Assembly (NCBI RefSeq): GCF_003403315.2
Contig: NZ_CP048407.1
Location: 2,046,001 to 2,110,000 of the forward strand
DNA: 64,000 bases
Origin: Thermaerobacter sp. PB12/4term
GTDB taxonomy: Bacteria; Bacillota; Sulfobacillia; Thermaerobacterales; Thermaerobacteraceae
Reading direction: 5' to 3'
This document shows positions 52,411 to 62,053 of the stretch, one piece after another (position 1 is the first letter of the stretch; every line of letters begins with the position of its first letter). The position numbers and the translations under genes are program-made. The notes under the pieces were generated by a model. The model made no database searches, was not told the DNA's origin, and was given only the letters and a program-made list of their open reading frames with translations.

Positions 52411-53222
52411 ATGGGTGGTGTTCGTATGCGAGCGCTGGGTGCGTCTCGCCTAAGAACTCGCGCCGTAGTATTGGCTGCAGTGCTCGCTGTCGTCGTCGCG
52501 TGCCCTGAGGCGGCCGCCGCCGAAACGGTGACCGGGGTTCCGCCCGAGGTGGAGCAGGCGGCACGGAACGATCTGCCCCGCTGGGTGGGTTCCCTGGCCG
52601 CCGATCCCCACTCCGACGCTCATGGAGTCGGCGATCCTACCCGCTATTTCCTCGACGACGGCGTTCGCCTCCACCGCATCAGCCGATTCGCCCGGCAAGG
52701 CGGTGTGGCCACCACCCTGGATGCGCTCACGGAAGCCCAGGACGTGTACCGGTTCGTCATTGACCTGGACGGCCGCTGGGGATCGCCGAGGTGCAGCGCC
52801 AGGGCGGCCAGTGGGTGATCGTGGGCGTCGGCTACGACGGTTCCGCCGAGACTGCCGGCAACGGCGGCACCGCCACGAATGCGGACTTCCTATGCCGCCT
52901 GGCCAAGGCAACGGCCGTCCTGGCCGAGAACGGGCTCACGGCCGACGTGCGCTACATCGACGATCCGCCCCTCGTCATCGGCCTGGCTGGCAGCGACGGC
53001 CAGAGGAGCCTGATCGTCAGTCTGGGGGACCACCTTGGCATGACCGACGGTCAGGCCGCCACGCTGGAGGACGTGAGCGCCAGGATCCACGAGGCGGCGG
53101 CCATGGACGCCCAGGCGCCGCGGGGGCCCGCATCCCCCCTGGTCGTGGGCCTGATCGGCGTTGCGGTGCTGGGCGCCGTCGTCGCCGGCGGCTACATCCG
53201 GCTGCACCGCGCCATAGGCTAG
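52411..53222 (+). pseudogene. secreted, membrane-anchored protein of unknown family (copy 2), frameshifted
   Basis: A paralogue of the 34236-35069 gene over its whole length: signal peptide (VVLAAVLAVVVACPEAAAAE), VPPEVEQAARNDLPRWVGSL, VATTLDALTEAQDVYRFVID, then after a frameshift QRQGGQWVIVGVGYDGSAET and the C-terminal anchor LIGVAVLGAVVAGGYIRLHR. Aligning the DNA shows a 4-bp loss near 52773: CTGGACGG is followed by 8 nt before TGGGGATC in copy 1 but only 4 nt in copy 2. The start is ATG 52411 or 52426; neither has a strong ribosome binding site. Confidence 0.85.
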
Positions 53223-53318
53223 CCTCACGCCGTACCACGGGCTGCGGGCGGCACCGCGCCAAGAGGAACGCGACCGGCGCCGGCTGCGCACGGCCATCCA
53301 TTCGGGCCGTACGCCCGT

Positions 53319-55229
53319 TCACACCCGTTCGGGCACCCGGTCGCGGTCCCGATCCCGATGCCGGCCCCGGCTCCACCATCGCCGGCTTGGTGGGCTCCCG
53401 GCCGGCGGTTGCGGTGCCCTCGACGTCCGCTCCCCCTGCCGTGGATCGCCATACCGGCCGATCTCGTCCGAAGCCGTCCCCGTGGCCGCCTCCCGGGTCT
53501 CCGTCTCGGTCCGCGCCGCCCAGGGATCCCGGTGCGCCACGGGTTCGGGCCGCGGGTAGGTGACCTGGGCCACCCGCACGTCCACCAGCACGGGGCCGTC
53601 GACCCGCAGGGCCCGTTCCAGGGCCGTTTCCAGGTCCCGCGCCCGTTCCACCCTGATCCCTACGGCCCCGGCGGCCTCGGCGAAGGCGGCGAAGTCCGGA
53701 TTGACGAACCGGGTGCCGAAGGGCTCGACCCCCGCCCGGTCCTGGAGCTCCTCCTCTTCCGCGAAGCGGCCGTCGTTGCAGCAGATCACCACGATGGGCA
53801 GCCGCTCCCGCACCGCCGTGGTGAACTCCATCAAGGTCATGCCCAGCCCGCCGTCCCCGGCTAGGGCCACCACCGGCCGGCGCGGGGCGGCCAGGGCCGC
53901 GCCGATGGCGGCCGGCAGGGCGAACCCCACCGTCCGCCAGTGGCCGGACACCAGCACCATCTGCCGGTCGGGGAAGAAGTAGCGGCCGAACCAGTAGGTG
54001 TGCTGGCCGGTGTCGACGCAGATCACCGCCTCGGGATCGACGACCCCGGAGAGGACGGTCATCAGCGCCGCCGGGTGCACACCCTCCCCCGCCCGGCCGC
54101 CACGGCCTGCGGCCCCACCGCGCCCGCCCGCCCGGGTTCCGGGACCCGCGCCCCGGCCCTGGGCCGCCGCATCGGCTTCCTGGAGCTCCGCGTGCCAGGT
54201 CGCCCGGGCCCGCTCCCAGAAGGCGTGCCAGCTCTCCCGCGCCCGGGGCTTGATCCCGTCCCGCAAGGCGGAGACCACCGTCTCCGCCGGGCCGGCCAGG
54301 GCCACCTCAACGGGTAAGGTCATGCCCAGGTGGGCGCGCCGGATGTCGACCTGGATCACCTTGAGCCCCCGGGGCACGAAGGCCGGCTGCCACCAGGTCG
54401 AACCCACCACCAGCGCCACGTCGGCCGCGCCCAGCACGTCCGCCGCGGCCTGGGTGCCCGCCTCCCCCAGCACACCGCAGTAGTGGCGGTGCTCGGCAGG
54501 CACGGCCCCAAGTCCCGGCAGGGTCGACACGATGGGAGCATCCAGGGCCTCAGCCAGGGCCAGCAGGGCTTCCCGGGCAGCCCGCGCGCCCCGGCCCGCC
54601 AGGATCACCGGCTTCATGGCCGTGCGCAAGAGGTGCAGGGCCGCGTCGATCTCCCGCTGGTCAGGAGCCGGTTCGGCCTTCAGGTAACCCGGCTTGCCGG
54701 TGGGCTTCGCATCGGCCAGCTCTTCCCGCTGCAGGTCCACGGGCAGCCCCACCCGGGCCGGGCCCGAGCGCTCCCAGGCCGCCCGCAGGGCCGCGGGCAG
54801 GATGCGGGTCGCCTGGCCGGCCGCCGCCAGGGTGTGGTTGAAGACCGTGGCGCCGGCGTAGACCAGGTCCAGGTTGGCGTCCTGGGGCCAGTGGGTGGCC
54901 GTCTTCGCCGTGGGCAGGCCGCCGGTGATGGCCAGCAGCGGCACCCGGTCCATGGCGGCATCGTACACGCCGTTCAGCATCTGCACGGCGCCGGGTCCGG
55001 CGTCGCTGCAGCAGGCGGCCATCTGTCCGCTCAGCTTGGCGTAGGCCGCTGCCATGATCGCCGCCGCCCCTTCGTGGCGGGCGGCCACAAAGCGGGGGCG
55101 GCGGTTCTGCCGGACCGCTTCGAGCAGCGGGATGATGGAGTCCCCCGGCACGCCGAACAGGCAGGGGATATCCCATTCCGCCAGCTCGGTAGCCACGTAG
55201 TCGGCCACGGTCATCCGCCGGGAAGTCAT
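53319..55229 (-). CDS. TPP-dependent enzyme (acetolactate synthase / pyruvate oxidase family)
   Basis: A 636-aa protein with the three domains of the family. The N-terminal pyrimidine-binding domain (LFGVPGDSIIPLLEAVRQ, ARHEGAAAIMAAAYAKLSG with the catalytic Glu), a middle domain (KPVILAGRGARAAREALLAL), and the C-terminal TPP-binding motif (ALAGDGGLGMTLMEFTTAV then CCNDGRF). It is closest in pattern to pyruvate-oxidase-like enzymes (VPGDSI), but the substrate is uncertain. A Gly-rich insert lies at about residue 375, and the last 60 residues are a charged low-complexity tail. ATG at 55229 follows GAGGAGGCAACAATTC and overlaps the stop of the upstream gene. Confidence 0.85.
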   Translation of the reverse strand: MTSRRMTVADYVATELAEWDIPCLFGVPGDSIIPLLEAVRQNRRPRFVAARHEGAAAIMAAAYAKLSGQMAACCSDAGPGAVQMLNGVYDAAMDRVPLLAITGGLPTAKTATHWPQDANLDLVYAGATVFNHTLAAAGQATRILPAALRAAWERSGPARVGLPVDLQREELADAKPTGKPGYLKAEPAPDQREIDAALHLLRTAMKPVILAGRGARAAREALLALAEALDAPIVSTLPGLGAVPAEHRHYCGVLGEAGTQAAADVLGAADVALVVGSTWWQPAFVPRGLKVIQVDIRRAHLGMTLPVEVALAGPAETVVSALRDGIKPRARESWHAFWERARATWHAELQEADAAAQGRGAGPGTRAGGRGGAAGRGGRAGEGVHPAALMTVLSGVVDPEAVICVDTGQHTYWFGRYFFPDRQMVLVSGHWRTVGFALPAAIGAALAAPRRPVVALAGDGGLGMTLMEFTTAVRERLPIVVICCNDGRFAEEEELQDRAGVEPFGTRFVNPDFAAFAEAAGAVGIRVERARDLETALERALRVDGPVLVDVRVAQVTYPRPEPVAHRDPWAARTETETREAATGTASDEIGRYGDPRQGERTSRAPQPPAGSPPSRRWWSRGRHRDRDRDRVPERV

Positions 55230-56812
55230 GAATTGTTGCCTCCTCGACCCTGGTGTGCAGGCTCTGGGTGGGCGCCGGCCGCTGGGCCCGGCGCCACGGG
55301 CGCCCGCGGGCCCCGCGCCGGCGCAGGCTCCCGGGCCGCCCCCGCTCCCAGGGGCCGGCCGTCCACGGCCGGTTCGACCAGCGCGGGCGTTCCCCGCAAC
55401 CGGCTGAGCCCCGCGGTCCGGGGGTGGTACGCCAGGGGCACCCCGGTGATCTCCGCCACCTCCCGGGTCAGGGCCCGCAGGTCGCCCTTGCCCACGCCGG
55501 CCAGGCGGACGTGGCCCAGGGCACGGGCCGCTTCCACCATCTCCTGCACGCACGCCTTGAGGTAGTTGGCCGCCTGGATCGCCGCCTGCTCCCCGTCGAA
55601 CAGGTGGGTGTAGCGGCCCTTGGCGATGAAGAGCTCGTAGGGCGGCGCGTAGGGCATGAGGCGCACCATCTGTGCCTGCACCATGGCCAGCAGGATCGCC
55701 GTGCCCACGTAGCAGGCGTCGGCGCCCAGGGCCATGGCCTTGAGGAAGTCCGCCCCGTCCCGGAGGCCCCCCGAGGCGATCAGCGTGATCCGGTCCCGCA
55801 CCCCCAGCTCCCGCAGGATGCGGTCCGCCTCGGGAATCGCGTAGACGACCGGCAGGCCGAAGTCGTTGATGGTGAAGAGGTACCCCTTGCCCGTGCTGCC
55901 CTTGGCCCCGTCGATGCTGATGAAGTCGACTCCCGCCGCCACCGCCGCCCGCAGGTCGGCCTCCAGGTCGCCAGCGCAGAGCTTGACGCCGATGGGCACG
56001 CCACCCGTCATCCGGCGCAGCTCCTCGACCAGCCGGGCCAGGTCGTCCGGCGAGGCCACCTGGGGAAAGCGGGTGTGGATCACCGCGTCCTCGCCGGGGC
56101 GCAGGCCCAGGTGCCGCCGGACCGGTTCGTCCAGCATGTCCCAGGGGGTCGACTCCTGGGCGCTGGCGTCGGCGCCCTGGCCGAACTGGATCTCGATGGC
56201 GTCCGCCTGGCGCAGCTGCTCGGGCCGGATGTTCCAGCCGCCGCGGTTGTACTGGACGATGTAGTGCTTCGCGTGGCGGCGCTCGTCGGCCAGGAAGCCG
56301 CTCTCCCCGGAGTTGGTGGCGGTGCCCACCATGGCCGACGCCCGGGCCAGCGCCACCTTGGCTTCCAGGGTCAGGGACAGGCCGTACGCCATACCGGTGA
56401 TCAGGATGGGGATCTTCAGGTGCAGGGGCCGGGCCGCCTGGGGGCCGATGGTGACCCGGGTGTCCACGTCGGGCTCGCCCCGCGGCAGCCGGCCGATCTG
56501 GGCGGGGACGAAGACCAGCTGCTCGAACTGCATCCACGGCCGGGTGGCGCCGTAGGGGCGGGTGAAGGGCTTGCCCGTCTCCGCGCGCCGCATGATGGCC
56601 AGCATCTGCTCGGGGTCGGTGTTGCGGGCTAGCACCATCCACTGCAGCATCTGGTTGCGGTCCTGGGGGCCGCTCAGCGCCGCCACCATCATGCGGTTGA
56701 ACAGGCGCCGCAGCAGGGAGGGGCCGAGCCAGGCGGCCAGGCCCGCCACGGCCCCCAGCAGCACCAGCATCGCCAGCAGCGCCCCTGCGAAGGCGGCCAG
56801 CATGCGCCCCAC
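55226..56812 (-). CDS. FMN-binding glutamate-synthase-family protein
   Basis: A 528-aa protein. An N-terminal membrane helix (FAGALLAMLVLLGAVAGLAA) is followed by a glutamate-synthase central-domain-like TIM barrel: IPILITGMAYGLSLTLEAKV, ATNSGESGFLADERRHAKHY, DAIEIQFGQGADASAQESTP, VGVDF-like FISIDGAKGSTGKGYLF and LIASGGLRDGADFLKAMALG (FMN phosphate site). The amidotransferase part and the usual [3Fe-4S] Cys cluster are absent, so it is a stand-alone oxidoreductase of unknown substrate. The C-terminal 60 residues are low-complexity. It is coupled to the TPP-enzyme gene by ATGA. Confidence 0.85.
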   Translation of the reverse strand: MGRMLAAFAGALLAMLVLLGAVAGLAAWLGPSLLRRLFNRMMVAALSGPQDRNQMLQWMVLARNTDPEQMLAIMRRAETGKPFTRPYGATRPWMQFEQLVFVPAQIGRLPRGEPDVDTRVTIGPQAARPLHLKIPILITGMAYGLSLTLEAKVALARASAMVGTATNSGESGFLADERRHAKHYIVQYNRGGWNIRPEQLRQADAIEIQFGQGADASAQESTPWDMLDEPVRRHLGLRPGEDAVIHTRFPQVASPDDLARLVEELRRMTGGVPIGVKLCAGDLEADLRAAVAAGVDFISIDGAKGSTGKGYLFTINDFGLPVVYAIPEADRILRELGVRDRITLIASGGLRDGADFLKAMALGADACYVGTAILLAMVQAQMVRLMPYAPPYELFIAKGRYTHLFDGEQAAIQAANYLKACVQEMVEAARALGHVRLAGVGKGDLRALTREVAEITGVPLAYHPRTAGLSRLRGTPALVEPAVDGRPLGAGAAREPAPARGPRAPVAPGPAAGAHPEPAHQGRGGNNS

Positions 56813-56916
56813 CCCCCTTTTCCCGACGAACCCGGCCCCCGGGGCCCCGGCTCCTGCCGGCTCCGGCCCCTGGGGGACACACCCCGCCCCTGCCGGCTCC
56901 GGCCCCCGTGGGCGTT

Positions 56917-57078
56917 CCGGCTCCTGTGCGGGTCCGGCCCGTGGGGACCAACCCGGCCCCTGGGGGAGCTCCGGCTCCCGCGCCGGTTGCGGCCCGTGGG
57001 GACGAACCCGGCCCCTGGGGGAGCTCCGGCTCCTGTGCGGGTCGCGGCCCCTGGCGACGCGCCCGGCACTGCTTGCTC
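56917..57078. repeat. 52-55 bp degenerate tandem repeat, 3 copies
   Basis: Units start at 56917, 56971 and 57026, each with CCGGCTCC at the head and a GGCCC(G/C)TGG(G/C)GAC core in the middle. Copies 1 and 2 share about 85% of positions by eye; copy 3 is more diverged. A partial related copy precedes them from about 56845. Confidence 0.75.
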
Positions 57079-57218
57079 CGGCCCCTGCGGGCGCCGCGGC
57101 GGCCCCCCGCCGGGTCCGGTGCGGACGGGCACGGACGGGCGGTCAGGCCCCTTGCCGGACTTCGCTCGATGGGTTCGGGCGTAGGGTTCCCACGGGGAAT
57201 CGCGAGGAATAAGGAAAA

Positions 57219-57233
57219 GGAGGGTTCCCCTCC
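57219..57233 (-). terminator. intrinsic terminator downstream of ppc
   Basis: On the minus strand GGAGGG-GAA-CCCTCC forms a 6-bp stem followed by TTTTCC. It lies about 300 bp after the ppc stop and before the glutamate-synthase-like gene. Confidence 0.5.
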
Positions 57234-57535
57234 CGGACATTATCCGGTAATGGTTGGTGCCGGCCCCAGCACCACCGGCCGCGCCGGGCCGCCCCAGGCG
57301 GCACCTGTCGCGGCGGCCTCCCGTGGGGGCGTCCCCCGGGCGGCTTCCCGTGGTGGCCTGCCACTGCGGCCTCCCCCGGCGGCCTGCCACGGGGCCTCCC
57401 CCGGCGACATCCCTTGGCCGGGCTACCACGGCGGCCTCCCACGCGACCGCCCGCGGCGGACCGCGCGCGGCGGGCGACCACGGGGCACGGGGCGGCGGCA
57501 TCCCCACCGGCGCAGATCGACGGCCAGCGGCCGTC

Positions 57536-60500
57536 CTAGCCGGCGTTCCGCAAGCCCGCCGCGATGCCCAGGATGGAGAGCAGCAGCGCTCGCTCCAGGG
57601 CCGGCCGCTCGGGGTCGCCTTCCGGCGAGGCCCGGTACCGGGCCAGCAGCTCCACCTGCAGGTAGCTGATGGGGTCGACGTACGGGTTGCGCAAGGCCGT
57701 CTGCCGCGCCAGCACGGGGTGGTGGGCCAGAAGCGGCCCGCCGAAGGTCTCCTCCAGCAGCGCCCGGGTCCGCACCATGGCCTCCTCGAGCCGGGGGAAG
57801 AACCGGTTCGCCAGGGGCCCGGGCACCAGCCGCAGGTACTCCCGGGCCACGGCCAGGTCGGCCTTGGCCAGGGCCAGGGCCGCGCCGTCCAGCACCGAGC
57901 GGAAGAAGGGCCAGCGGGCAAACATCGCCTGGCGAAGGTCCCGCGGCACCGCCGCAAGACCTTCGGCCAGCCCGTACCAGCCGGGCAGCAGAAGGCGCAC
58001 CTGGGTCCAGGCCATCACCCAGGGGATGGCCCGCAGATCCTGGACGCGCCGGGCCCGGCCCGTGCGGGCCACCGGGCGGGAAGCGATCTTCAGGGCGGCG
58101 ATCTCCCGGATGGGGGTGAAGTGCTCAAAGAACTCGAAGAACCCGGGTTCCACCAGCAGCCGGCGGTAGGCTTCCGCCGACCGGGCGGCGGCCCGGTCCA
58201 TGGCCTCCCGCCAGGCCGCCGGGACGGAGGGGCCGCCCGCGGTGAGCCCCTGGCGCCCGGGGCCCGGGACCTGCGCGGCCCCGGCCCCGCCGGGCAGGCC
58301 GGGTTCCTCCGGCGAGAGCATCGGGTCTTGGGCTACGGCCAGCGTGTCCCGGGCCGCCGCCAGAAGGAAGTGGTAGAGGAGCTGCTCCAGGTTGCGCAGG
58401 GCCAGCTCGGGGTGGGCGTAGCGGTCCGCCAGCGCCTCCCCCTGCTCGGTGAGCCGCAGGCGGCGGCCCACGGTGCCCGGCGGCAGGCTGGCGATGGCGC
58501 GGCCGGCAGTCCCCCCGCCGCCCCGGGCCGTGGAGGTGCCGCGGCCGTGGAAGAAGGACACCGGCACGCCCGCCGCCCGGGCCACCGCCGTGATGCCCTC
58601 CTGGGCCCGGTAGAGGGCCCAGTTGGCCGCCAGGTAACCCGCGTCCTTGCTGGAGTCGGAGTAGCCGATCATCACCTCGCAGCCGCCCCGGCCGCGGGCG
58701 TGGACGCCGAAGACGGGGTTCCGCAGCAGCCGCTCCATGGCGCGGGGCGCCGCCTCCAGGTCGGCCAGGGTCTCGAACAGGGGAACCACGTCAAAGGGCA
58801 AGGGGTGGCCGGCGCGGTACAGCCCCACCTCCCGCGCCAGGACGAACACCTCCAGCACGTCGGCCGGGCCGCGGCAGCCGCTGATGATATAAGCCCCCCG
58901 GTCCTGCCAGGCCCGCAGAGCATCCAGGGCCACGGACAGCTCGCGGCTGCGGGGCCGGAAGCCCACCGGCGCCAGCGGCCGGGCCGAGGCCAGCTCCCGG
59001 GTCAGCACCGCCTCCCGCCCGGCGGCATCCAGGGCCAGGTACTCGCCCGCCGCCATGACCCCACCGGCTTCCAGCAGCTCGGCCACCGCCCGCCCGTGGG
59101 CCTCGGCATGCTCCCGCAGGTCGAGGGGCGCCATGGCCTCCCCAAAGACCTGGGCCCGCCAGCGCAGGGGACGCACCAGGGTGGCCGCCGCCTCGCCCAG
59201 CCCTGCGTCCCGAAGCCCCTCTTCGATCTGGAACAGCAGGCGGTCCAGGGCGGTGGAACCGGCGGCGGCCGGCGCCTCGCCGGCCGGCGGCTCCCCGGCG
59301 GTCCCTGGTGGCGGCGCGGCCGCGGCGGTCCGGGAAGGCCTTTCGTCCCCTGGATCTACCGGAACGGCCGGCCGGCCAGGGACTGCCTCCCCTGACGCGG
59401 TCGGCCGAGGAGGCATAGTCGTTGCCTCCGCTGCAGCAGCCCCCCGGGCGGGCGTCTCGCTCCACACCTCTTCCGGCACCGTCCGGGCCGCCCAGTGCCG
59501 CTGCAGCCTGTAGGCGAACCGCCGGTAGGGCTCGCCGGGGAAGCGGCCGGCGGCCGCCGGCGGCAGCGGCGCCACCGCGTCTTCGGGCACCGAGGGCAGG
59601 GGCGGCAGGGTGGCCCGTTCTTCCGCCACGGACAGATCCCGCGTCAGGGCGGCCAGGCCCCCGGCGTACTTCCGGGCGATCTCCGCCCGCGCGTAGGCCT
59701 GGGCCCAGGCGGTGACCTCGGGGGTGACAAAGGGGTTGCCGTCCCGGTCGCCGCCAATCCAGCTCCGGAAGGCGAGGGGCGGGGGAAGAACCGGCCGCCG
59801 CCCGTAGCGGGCGGCCACCGCCCCCTCGAGAGCCTCCATGAGCCGGGGCACCGCCTCCCACAGGGTGGTGGGCAGGTAGTAGAGGCCGCCGCGGACCTCG
59901 TCCTCCACCCGGGGCGGGGCCGGGCGCAGCTCGCGGGTGGTCCAGAGCAGGGTGACCCGGGCCACCACCTCGTCCAGGTGCCCCTCGCCCCGCTCCAGCC
60001 GGTCCAGGGCATGGTTGAGCTGCAGCAGGTGGTGGCGCAGGGTGCGCCGCCGCGTCTCGGTCGGATGGGCCGTGAAGGTCAGCTCCAGCCGGGCCGAGGC
60101 GAGGAGGCGCACCACGTCGTCGAATCCCAGCCCCTGGGCCTGCAGCTGGGTGACGAGGGCCAGCAGCGACTCGGGCCGGGGCCGGTCGGGCGTGCTGGCC
60201 TGTTCGCGCCGGCGGTTCACCCGCACCCGGTGCCGCTCCTCCGCCAGGTTGACGAGATGGAAATACGTTGAAAAGGCCCGGATCAGCCCTTCGGCCGCCG
60301 CGACCGAAAGCCCGCCGATCTCGGCCCGCAGCGCCTGCCGGGCGGCGTCATCCCCCGGGTGCTGGCGGAGGTGCTTGGTGCGGGCGCGGATGTCCTCTTC
60401 CAGTTCGAACAGGCGATCCCCCGAGAGGCGGCGGATGGCCTCCCCCAGGGCCCGTCCCAGGAGGTCGACCTCCCGCTTGAGAAGGGGGTACAGTTCCTCC

Positions 60501-60673
60501 TCCGCCCGGGCGTCGGGCGGGGGAACGGGTTCCGCCGGGGCAGGGAACGCCTCACCGGACGAACCGGCCGCCGGAGGGCGGCTCCCCTGCTCACCGCCCC
60601 GGTCCTGGCGGTCCTGGCTCCCATTCCCCTGGCCCAAGCCGGCCCCCGATGACCGGTAACCCTCGCCGCTCAC
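57536..60673 (-). CDS. ppc: phosphoenolpyruvate carboxylase
   Basis: A 1045-aa enzyme forming oxaloacetate from PEP and bicarbonate, longer than the usual 880-960 aa. Conserved: [20 protein letters not shown] with the catalytic His near 201, [56 protein letters not shown]. The mobile loop near residue 707 reads [15 protein letters not shown] where the family has FHGRGG(T/S)(V/I)GRGGGP. The C-terminus is [11 protein letters not shown] instead of the usual QNTG end. A low-complexity insert lies at about 418-470, and the first 45 residues are an unstructured tail. ATG at 60673 is the listed start; a later one is possible. Confidence 0.93.
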   Translation of the reverse strand: MSGEGYRSSGAGLGQGNGSQDRQDRGGEQGSRPPAAGSSGEAFPAPAEPVPPPDARAEEELYPLLKREVDLLGRALGEAIRRLSGDRLFELEEDIRARTKHLRQHPGDDAARQALRAEIGGLSVAAAEGLIRAFSTYFHLVNLAEERHRVRVNRRREQASTPDRPRPESLLALVTQLQAQGLGFDDVVRLLASARLELTFTAHPTETRRRTLRHHLLQLNHALDRLERGEGHLDEVVARVTLLWTTRELRPAPPRVEDEVRGGLYYLPTTLWEAVPRLMEALEGAVAARYGRRPVLPPPLAFRSWIGGDRDGNPFVTPEVTAWAQAYARAEIARKYAGGLAALTRDLSVAEERATLPPLPSVPEDAVAPLPPAAAGRFPGEPYRRFAYRLQRHWAARTVPEEVWSETPARGAAAAEATTMPPRPTASGEAVPGRPAVPVDPGDERPSRTAAAAPPPGTAGEPPAGEAPAAAGSTALDRLLFQIEEGLRDAGLGEAAATLVRPLRWRAQVFGEAMAPLDLREHAEAHGRAVAELLEAGGVMAAGEYLALDAAGREAVLTRELASARPLAPVGFRPRSRELSVALDALRAWQDRGAYIISGCRGPADVLEVFVLAREVGLYRAGHPLPFDVVPLFETLADLEAAPRAMERLLRNPVFGVHARGRGGCEVMIGYSDSSKDAGYLAANWALYRAQEGITAVARAAGVPVSFFHGRGTSTARGGGGTAGRAIASLPPGTVGRRLRLTEQGEALADRYAHPELALRNLEQLLYHFLLAAARDTLAVAQDPMLSPEEPGLPGGAGAAQVPGPGRQGLTAGGPSVPAAWREAMDRAAARSAEAYRRLLVEPGFFEFFEHFTPIREIAALKIASRPVARTGRARRVQDLRAIPWVMAWTQVRLLLPGWYGLAEGLAAVPRDLRQAMFARWPFFRSVLDGAALALAKADLAVAREYLRLVPGPLANRFFPRLEEAMVRTRALLEETFGGPLLAHHPVLARQTALRNPYVDPISYLQVELLARYRASPEGDPERPALERALLLSILGIAAGLRNAG

Positions 60674-60761
60674 AAGCCCTTCCTCCCTTGTCCCATGCCT
60701 TCCCGCCCCGTGGCCCCCATGCCCTTCCGGTGCCTTTCGCCCCTCGCCCTGGCCGGCGTCC

Positions 60762-62051
60762 CTAATCCCCCCGGGCGCTGCCGCCGCCGGCTGCAGCGGC
60801 AGGGGAGCGGAGAAGCCGGTGCCCGTGGCGGCTCACCAGGCCGGAACGGGCGCCCGGCCCGCCCGCCCGGCCCAGGCCCACCCGGCCTGCCAGCCCCAGG
60901 GCGGCCATGCGGGCCGCCAGCGCCTGGGCCACCGCCGGGGCCTGTTCGTCCGCCACCAGGGCCAGCACGCTGGGACCGGCCCCGCTGAGGCAGGCACCGA
61001 AGGCCCCCGCGGCGACGGCCGTGGCCACCAGATCCTCCAGCCAGGGGAACAGGGCTGCGCGGTAGGGCTGGTGCAGCCGATCCTGCATAGCTTCTGCCAG
61101 GAGGTCGCCGCGCCCGGCGGCCAGAGCATGGATCAGCAGGGCCGTGCGGGCGGCGTTGAAGGCCGCATCGCCATGGGCCACCGTCGCGGGTAGCGCCCCC
61201 CTGGCCTCGTGGGTATAGCTGGTCCGGGCCGGGATGGCCACCACCGCCGCCAGCGACCGGCCCAGGGGGACCGGCACCGCCCGCCAGCCGCCACCCGGGT
61301 CCCCGCCGTCGCCTGCGCCTGCGGAGGCCCCTTCCCGGCGCCCGGCGGCTTGCCCCGCCGCCGCCGGGGCCGGTCTCCAGGCCACCACCAGGCCGCCGTA
61401 AAGAGCCGCCGCCACATTGTCCGCGTGGCCTTCCAGATCAGCCGCCAGTTGCAGCAGGTCGACTGCCGCCAGAGGTCGCCCTGCCCGCCGCAACCACTGG
61501 TTGGCTGCGGCCAAGCCCGCCACGATGGCGGCGGCACTGGACCCCAGCCCCCGGGCGGGCGGAATAGTGCTGCGCACCACCAGCCGCCAGGCGGCAGGGT
61601 GAGCCTGCCCCGCCCGGTGGAAGGCGGTGACCACGGCCCGGACCACCAGGTTCTCCCCCGGCGCCCCGGGTGGTGCCGCCGGGGGGCCCCAGCCGTCCAG
61701 GTGCCAGTGCACGGCCCCGGCGGAATGGGTCCAGTGCCGGGGGTCGGCGGGCGACGGCTCGAGCCATGCCCTGAGTTCCCACCCCTGAAGGGCCAGACCG
61801 AGGCAGTCGAATCCCGGCCCCAGATTGGCGCTGGTGGCCGGCACCCGGCTCCAGGCCACCGCCCGCCCGCTGCCGCCGCCTGGCGCGGGCGCTCCGGCCT
61901 CGCGGCCCTTTACCACACCCAGGGCCACCTCAGGACCTGGGCGCCGGGCGCGGGCGGCGCCCCTTGAACCGCCCCCGCCACCGGCCCTCCGGCGGTGGCC
62001 ACCCATGGGCCCATCCGGCGCCTCCCGGGTCGATCGCCGTCCCTTCCCCAT
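60762..62051 (-). CDS. thrB: homoserine kinase
   Basis: A 429-aa GHMP kinase that phosphorylates homoserine, the substrate step before threonine synthase. The domain starts with [20 protein letters not shown] and has the ATP loop [20 protein letters not shown] and the C-terminal [20 protein letters not shown]. Typical members have about 300 aa. The excess is a 65-residue Arg/Gly-rich N-terminal tail, a Gly-rich insert near residue 245 and a C-terminal tail. ATG at 62051 lies 2 bp after the thrC stop and is preceded by GGAGGTCGGTAGAG, which supports the long form. It is expressed with thrC under the T-box. Confidence 0.92.
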   Translation of the reverse strand: MGKGRRSTREAPDGPMGGHRRRAGGGGGSRGAARARRPGPEVALGVVKGREAGAPAPGGGSGRAVAWSRVPATSANLGPGFDCLGLALQGWELRAWLEPSPADPRHWTHSAGAVHWHLDGWGPPAAPPGAPGENLVVRAVVTAFHRAGQAHPAAWRLVVRSTIPPARGLGSSAAAIVAGLAAANQWLRRAGRPLAAVDLLQLAADLEGHADNVAAALYGGLVVAWRPAPAAAGQAAGRREGASAGAGDGGDPGGGWRAVPVPLGRSLAAVVAIPARTSYTHEARGALPATVAHGDAAFNAARTALLIHALAAGRGDLLAEAMQDRLHQPYRAALFPWLEDLVATAVAAGAFGACLSGAGPSVLALVADEQAPAVAQALAARMAALGLAGRVGLGRAGGPGARSGLVSRHGHRLLRSPAAAAGGGSARGD

Positions 62052-62053
62052 CT

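Larger units (their letters stand above)
56813..57535. other. 723-bp gene-free, repeat-rich stretch
   Basis: It contains a tandem repeat (56917-57078), a hairpin with T-run for ppc (57219-57233), and at about 57296-57440 a degenerate array of GGCCTCCC/GGCCTGCCAC-type units. Long open frames here are products of this biased composition, and I do not believe they are genes. Confidence 0.6.

Noticed and set aside
53319-56951. 1210-codon frame covering the TPP enzyme and most of the glutamate-synthase-like gene
   Set aside because: Only the part from 55229 on is the TPP enzyme; the upstream part is a shadow frame of the glutamate-synthase-like gene, which has its own coding frame with clear motifs.
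56917-57440. Possible CRISPR array
   Set aside because: Repeats are 52-55 bp, contiguous and degenerate, without constant spacers; no cas genes in the window.
57254-59395. 713-codon plus-strand frame opposite ppc
   Set aside because: Antisense shadow of ppc; begins in the low-complexity intergenic repeat.
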